From assembly GCF_004297405.1 (NCBI RefSeq), contig NZ_SCVC01000003.1:18296-82295 (forward strand): 64,000 nucleotides of DNA. The letters are read 5' to 3'. The position numbers were made by a program, and so were the translations under genes. Positions 60,861 to 64,000 of the stretch are shown here, piece after piece (position 1 is the first letter of the stretch; each line of letters starts with the position of its first letter). The notes beneath the pieces were generated by a model. It saw nothing but the letters and a program-made list of their open reading frames with translations. It was not told where the DNA came from and made no database searches. The stretch comes from Reyranella sp. (GTDB taxonomy: Bacteria > Pseudomonadota > Alphaproteobacteria > Reyranellales > Reyranellaceae).

Positions 60861-61286
60861 TCAGCCCTCGGGCTTGAGCCAGATGGTCAGTGGAACAGCT
60901 CGCCTATCCGGGCACTTGAGCATGCCCGTATATGTATCCGTTTGGCGGCCGCTGTAGGAGCACTCGACGCCATTGACGATCAGAGCGGCCGTCATGCGCG
61001 AGGGGGATGTCCCCGAAAGACGAACGCGGATTTCACCAGTCCTTTCCTCCGGTCCATCCTGTGTGCAGTAACCGACATGCAGCATCTTCACCGGCCCTAC
61101 GAATTCCTTCGCCCGGTCTGAGCCGGTGGCCGTGAGATTACCCGTCAGCTCCCATTCGCCGAGCACACCTATGTAACCGGTGATCTGCAGGGACTCGCCG
61201 TTCGCTGTTGCCCCGAACCCAATCAGTCCGGCCGCAAGCAGCGCGGCTTTCGCGACGCGCCCTGGTAATGGAAGCCAGGCGGTCAT
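60861..61286 (-). CDS. Hypothetical exported protein
   Basis: A 141-residue protein whose ATG overlaps the stop of the TPR gene (ATGA). A signal peptide (RVAKAALLAAGLIGFGATAN) is followed by a mainly beta domain (LQITGYIGVLGEWELTGNLT, EIRVRLSGTSPSRMTAALIV). Two Cys (VGYCTQDG, VECSYSG) and a third (LKCPDRR) could form a disulfide. I do not recognise the family. It probably works with the TPR protein in the periplasm. Confidence 0.65.
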   Translation of the reverse strand: MTAWLPLPGRVAKAALLAAGLIGFGATANGESLQITGYIGVLGEWELTGNLTATGSDRAKEFVGPVKMLHVGYCTQDGPEERTGEIRVRLSGTSPSRMTAALIVNGVECSYSGRQTDTYTGMLKCPDRRAVPLTIWLKPEG

Positions 61287-62923
61287 TGATTCTTGGCCAG
61301 GAACTGGCGTGCGTCGGCAATTTCCGCCCGTTCCTCATCGGCGCCTGCAGCAATTGTCGTCACCTTGGTGAAATGCTGTCGCGCCTTGGCTTTGTCGCCG
61401 CTCATTTCAGCAGCTTTTGCCGCCCCTGCATGCGCGGCGAGGCGATTGGGCTCTTTCTTGAGCGTTGCCTCAAAGGCGACCAGCGCTTCCGCGGCGTTTC
61501 CGCGCTCCAGGAGCATGACGCCGTAGAGTTCGCGCGCAGGCTTGGGGACACCTGGCGTCACCGGATGCTTCTCCGAACGATCCTCGGCATCCGCCGCGGC
61601 GCTCATCGCCTTCAGTGCTTCGTCGTAGTTACCTTCGGCGTAGAGAACCCACGCGCTCGCGACCTTGATCTGGATGTCGACCTGCTCGGCCCAGTAGGCA
61701 TCCTTGGCTTCGCGGAGCTTGTCCCGGAGTTCCACCAGCTTGGCGATATCGGCCTTGGCGCTCGCCGGGTTGCCATTGCGCGCCGCACCGAGCGCCCGCG
61801 CCCAGTGGCTGATCGCCTGCACGTGCGGCTGCGCTCCGGCAAGCACCGGCAGTGCCGCCGCCTCCTTCCAGTCGCCGCGCTCGATGGCGTACCGCGCCGG
61901 TGAAGCGGCCAGCGCATAGCGGGCCGGGAAGTAGGCGTCGCCGCCCCTGATCACAGTCATCTCGTCGATAACGGCTTTGGCCTTGCGGTCCTGCCCCAAC
62001 TGCAGGTTGGCGTAGACGAGGTAATCCATGGCGTGCAGTTGATCGCCGGGTTCTCCGTCCTCTTTTGCGACACGTGCCGACTCGGCGTTCGATTTGATCG
62101 AATCGTCCCAAAGGCCGAGGCGCGTGAAGATGTGTGAGGGCATGTGCTGGGCATGCGCCGCAGCAGGAGCGATCTTGGCATAGCGGCGCGCCGCATCGAG
62201 GCCTTTGTCCGCGATTGGCGGATAGTCATAGAGGTGGATCAGATAGTGGGTCACGCCGGGATGATCCGGTTGCCGCTGAAGAATAGGCTCCAGCAACGCG
62301 CCGCCCTTGAGTTGGTTGGCATAGGTCTTGTCCGCCGGCGAAGCCGACGTGTTCAGGGCAAGTGCGTAGTGGATCTGGGCCTCGTCATCGTCGCGATAGC
62401 GCTGTGCCAGCTGCTCCATTGCCTTGGCATAGGCCACGACGCGCGTGCGGTGATCGACCTTGTCGTAGTCGGCATACATGACCCAAAGCGCATCGAGATA
62501 GTCCCGTTCGCGCTGGGTCTTTGCACCGACGGCCTTTCCCTTCGTCAAAACCGCCGCGCCATCCGCGAGATTTTTCGCAGGGGGCGGCACGTGGGGATTC
62601 CAGAGTAGGCTGAGCGCAATGCCCCAGTAGGCGATGCCGCATTCGGGATCCTTCTTGAGGACCTCCTCGAAAGTTCGCTGCGACGCCCTGTACCAGAACG
62701 AGTGCTGATACAGCATTCCCTTGTCGAAGAGCTTCTGCGCTTCCGGAGTGCATGAAGTCTCGAAATGTACGGTGCCAAGTTGCTCGGGGTTCGCTTGCGC
62801 CGAAGCTTGATGGATGAAACCGGCACCCGAAGTCAGGGCGGCAGCCATCAAGGTGGTGCGGAAGGTCATGCACGCGGCGCGCGCAAAGGAAGGCTGCCTT
62901 TCACGGTGGTGAGCCCAGATCAT
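61283..62923 (-). CDS. Exported TPR-repeat protein
   Basis: A 546-residue protein from ATG 62923, set by GGAGGACACT. An N-terminal signal (TTLMAAALTSGAGFIHQASA) leads to helical repeats: FWYRASQRTFEEVLKKDPEC, IHYALALNTSASPADKTYAN, VTHYLIHLYDYPPIADKGLD, AAHAQHMPSHIFTRLGLWDD and a final pair with AAEALVAFEATLKKEPNRLA. HMPSHIFTRLGLWDDSI is typical of a family of secreted tetratricopeptide proteins of unknown role in alphaproteobacteria. It probably scaffolds or binds another periplasmic protein; the secreted protein encoded next is a candidate. Confidence 0.82.
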   Translation of the reverse strand: MIWAHHRERQPSFARAACMTFRTTLMAAALTSGAGFIHQASAQANPEQLGTVHFETSCTPEAQKLFDKGMLYQHSFWYRASQRTFEEVLKKDPECGIAYWGIALSLLWNPHVPPPAKNLADGAAVLTKGKAVGAKTQRERDYLDALWVMYADYDKVDHRTRVVAYAKAMEQLAQRYRDDDEAQIHYALALNTSASPADKTYANQLKGGALLEPILQRQPDHPGVTHYLIHLYDYPPIADKGLDAARRYAKIAPAAAHAQHMPSHIFTRLGLWDDSIKSNAESARVAKEDGEPGDQLHAMDYLVYANLQLGQDRKAKAVIDEMTVIRGGDAYFPARYALAASPARYAIERGDWKEAAALPVLAGAQPHVQAISHWARALGAARNGNPASAKADIAKLVELRDKLREAKDAYWAEQVDIQIKVASAWVLYAEGNYDEALKAMSAAADAEDRSEKHPVTPGVPKPARELYGVMLLERGNAAEALVAFEATLKKEPNRLAAHAGAAKAAEMSGDKAKARQHFTKVTTIAAGADEERAEIADARQFLAKNQ

Positions 62924-63283
62924 AGTGTCCTCCGTCGTAGACAGAGACCGCTTGAGTGGATTGCGACGATTCTCGTGAACTAAGAGCGGAAAGTACTAGG
63001 CAAATTCCGGATGAACTCCGGAGACGCCAACGACGCTTTGATCTTCAGCGTACTGGTGTTCAACGCTTTTACACCTGGCTGCGCCTCACTGAGATCGCAG
63101 CGTCCGATCGAGCCTGTCAAACGGACCTCTTCGGTTCGAAATTTAGCCTCTTTCCACGCCGTCCGCTTCACACAATTGGGTGACGCTCCGCTACGGCGCA
63201 GAAACCACACCTTCGGCGGTGTATTTAATTTCTCTGATGAAGCGTTGATCTACATGCAGTCGCGACCACGTTCGCCACAACGC

Positions 63284-63311
63284 AAAACAGCCGCCCTGAC
63301 GAGGGCGGCTG
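63284..63311 (-). terminator. rRNA operon terminator
   Basis: On the minus strand CAGCCGCCC (63311-63303), loop of six, GGGCGGCTG (63296-63288), then TTTT. It is 31 bp past the tRNA-fMet CCA end, as expected for the end of an rRNA operon. The 360 bp to its left, 62924-63283, hold no convincing gene. Confidence 0.85.
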
Positions 63312-63341
63312 AGCTGCACGATCTGGTATCGCGAGAGGAAT

Positions 63342-63418
<77 letters not shown>

Positions 63419-63472
63419 TCAAATCCGTGCGTTGATTGATCGTAATCGGAAGAGGTTTCTTCGCGCTTGGAA

Positions 63473-63590
63473 GATCTGGCAGCGACCTACTCTCCCGTGC
63501 CTTAAGACACAGTACCATTGGCGCTGAAAGTTTTCACGTCCGAGTTCGGAATGGGATCGGGTGTACACCCTTCGCTAGTGCCACCAGATC
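63473..63590 (-). rRNA. rrf: 5S ribosomal RNA
   Basis: 118 nt. Ends pair as GATCTGG/CCAGATC. The CCGAACTCGGACGTGAAA and GGGAGAGTAGGTCGCTGCC segments are standard 5S. It follows 23S with a spacer of about 80 bp. Confidence 0.93.
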
Positions 63591-63669
63591 GTCAAAGCGC
63601 GAAGAAAGAAAGTCTTGGGTCTGTCGTGCACAAGGCCGGCAGCGGATGTCGACCGCTGCACGGAACGAA

Positions 63670-64000
63670 TGAAATCAAGCCGATCGAGCTATTAGTACCG
63701 CTAAGCTGAATGCATCACTGCACTTGCACATGCGGCCTATCAACGTGGTGGTCTACCACGACTCTCAGCGAGACCTAGTTTTGAGGCGGGTTTCACGCTT
63801 AGATGCTTTCAGCGTTTATCCCTCCAGTACATAGCTACCCGGCGCTGCGACTGGCGTCACAACCGGTACACCAGAGGTACGTCCATCCCGGTCCTCTCGT
63901 ACTAAGGACGGCTCCTCTCAAGTCTCGAACACCCACAGCAGATAGGGACCAAACTGTCTCACGACGTTTTGAACCCAACTCACGTACCACTTTAATCGGC
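63670..64000 (-). rRNA. rrl: 23S ribosomal RNA, 3' part
   Basis: Minus strand. The sarcin-ricin loop (AGTACGAGAGGACC) and the terminal helices are present; the gene continues past the window edge. The exact 3' end, near GATCGGCTTGA, is approximate. Confidence 0.95.

Overview
The window is a chromosomal segment of a GC-rich Gram-negative bacterium, almost certainly an alphaproteobacterium. The right edge carries an rRNA operon tail in the order 23S, 5S, tRNA-fMet, which is typical of that class. A fixLJ-fixK block sits beside a complete ccoNOQP-ccoGHIS set. Bug/TctC-type binding proteins, FecI/FecR-controlled TonB receptors and many catabolic ABC transporters fit a soil, plant or freshwater member of Hyphomicrobiales/Rhodospirillales. 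A Reyranella-like genome is only a guess. No phage, IS element, integron or CRISPR array was seen, and the window reads as ordinary chromosome rich in regulated catabolic and iron-uptake modules.

Layout. 1-7.8 kb: a MocR/PdxR-type regulator (cut by the window edge) divergent from a PNPOx-like flavoprotein; a DUF2239 gene and a GIY-YIG gene that share a compact 62-bp divergent promoter; a serine-glyoxylate-type aminotransferase, an acyl-CoA dehydrogenase, an LLM flavin monooxygenase and an orphan family-3 solute-binding protein. 8.1-14.9 kb: iron locus 1 (FecI sigma, FecR, STN-type TonB receptor, DUF3649, PepSY membrane protein, DUF4198). 15.0-22.4 kb: an amide/urea-type operon (AmiC-like protein without a signal peptide, a five-part ABC importer, amidase). 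22.6-25.1 kb: a MarR regulator with a copper amine oxidase. 25.2-29.6 kb: a DUF6644-like/DUF6152 pair, an IclR regulator, a Bug/TctC binding protein and an acyl-CoA dehydrogenase, the last two carrying the same upstream motif. 29.7-45.5 kb: the micro-oxic block: a small Cys protein plus a translational-machinery-family protein, fixK, fixJ, fixL, hemN, a universal stress protein, a TauE/SafE-like protein, DUF2189, and the whole cbb3 oxidase and assembly set, with three FixK/Fnr-type boxes. 45.4-51.2 kb: iron locus 2, a paralogue of locus 1. 51.4-53.2 kb: a secreted alpha/beta hydrolase and a Rob-like AraC regulator. 53.2-60.7 kb: a seven-gene NTF2-like/amidase/dipeptide-type ABC operon. 60.9-62.9 kb: a TPR protein and a small secreted protein. 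63.3-64 kb: rRNA operon end with its terminator.

How it fits together. FixL (heme PAS kinase) and FixJ are expected to turn on fixK. FixK would then act through TTGA-N6-TCAA boxes at ccoN and at the usp-hemN operon, and through a looser TTGC-N6-TCAA box at the small operon at 29.76 kb. The two iron loci share three layers of signal. An identical 15-bp 7-1-7 palindrome overlaps the predicted start of each sigma gene. A FecI/FecR pair follows. A matching AAAAT-N14-CGT element then precedes each TonB receptor, a likely target of the cognate sigma factors. The amide operon and the dipeptide/amidase operon each couple uptake with intracellular hydrolysis.

Start codons were moved inward from the longest reading frame wherever a ribosome binding site or family alignment favoured it. 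All regulatory sites are read by eye and unverified.
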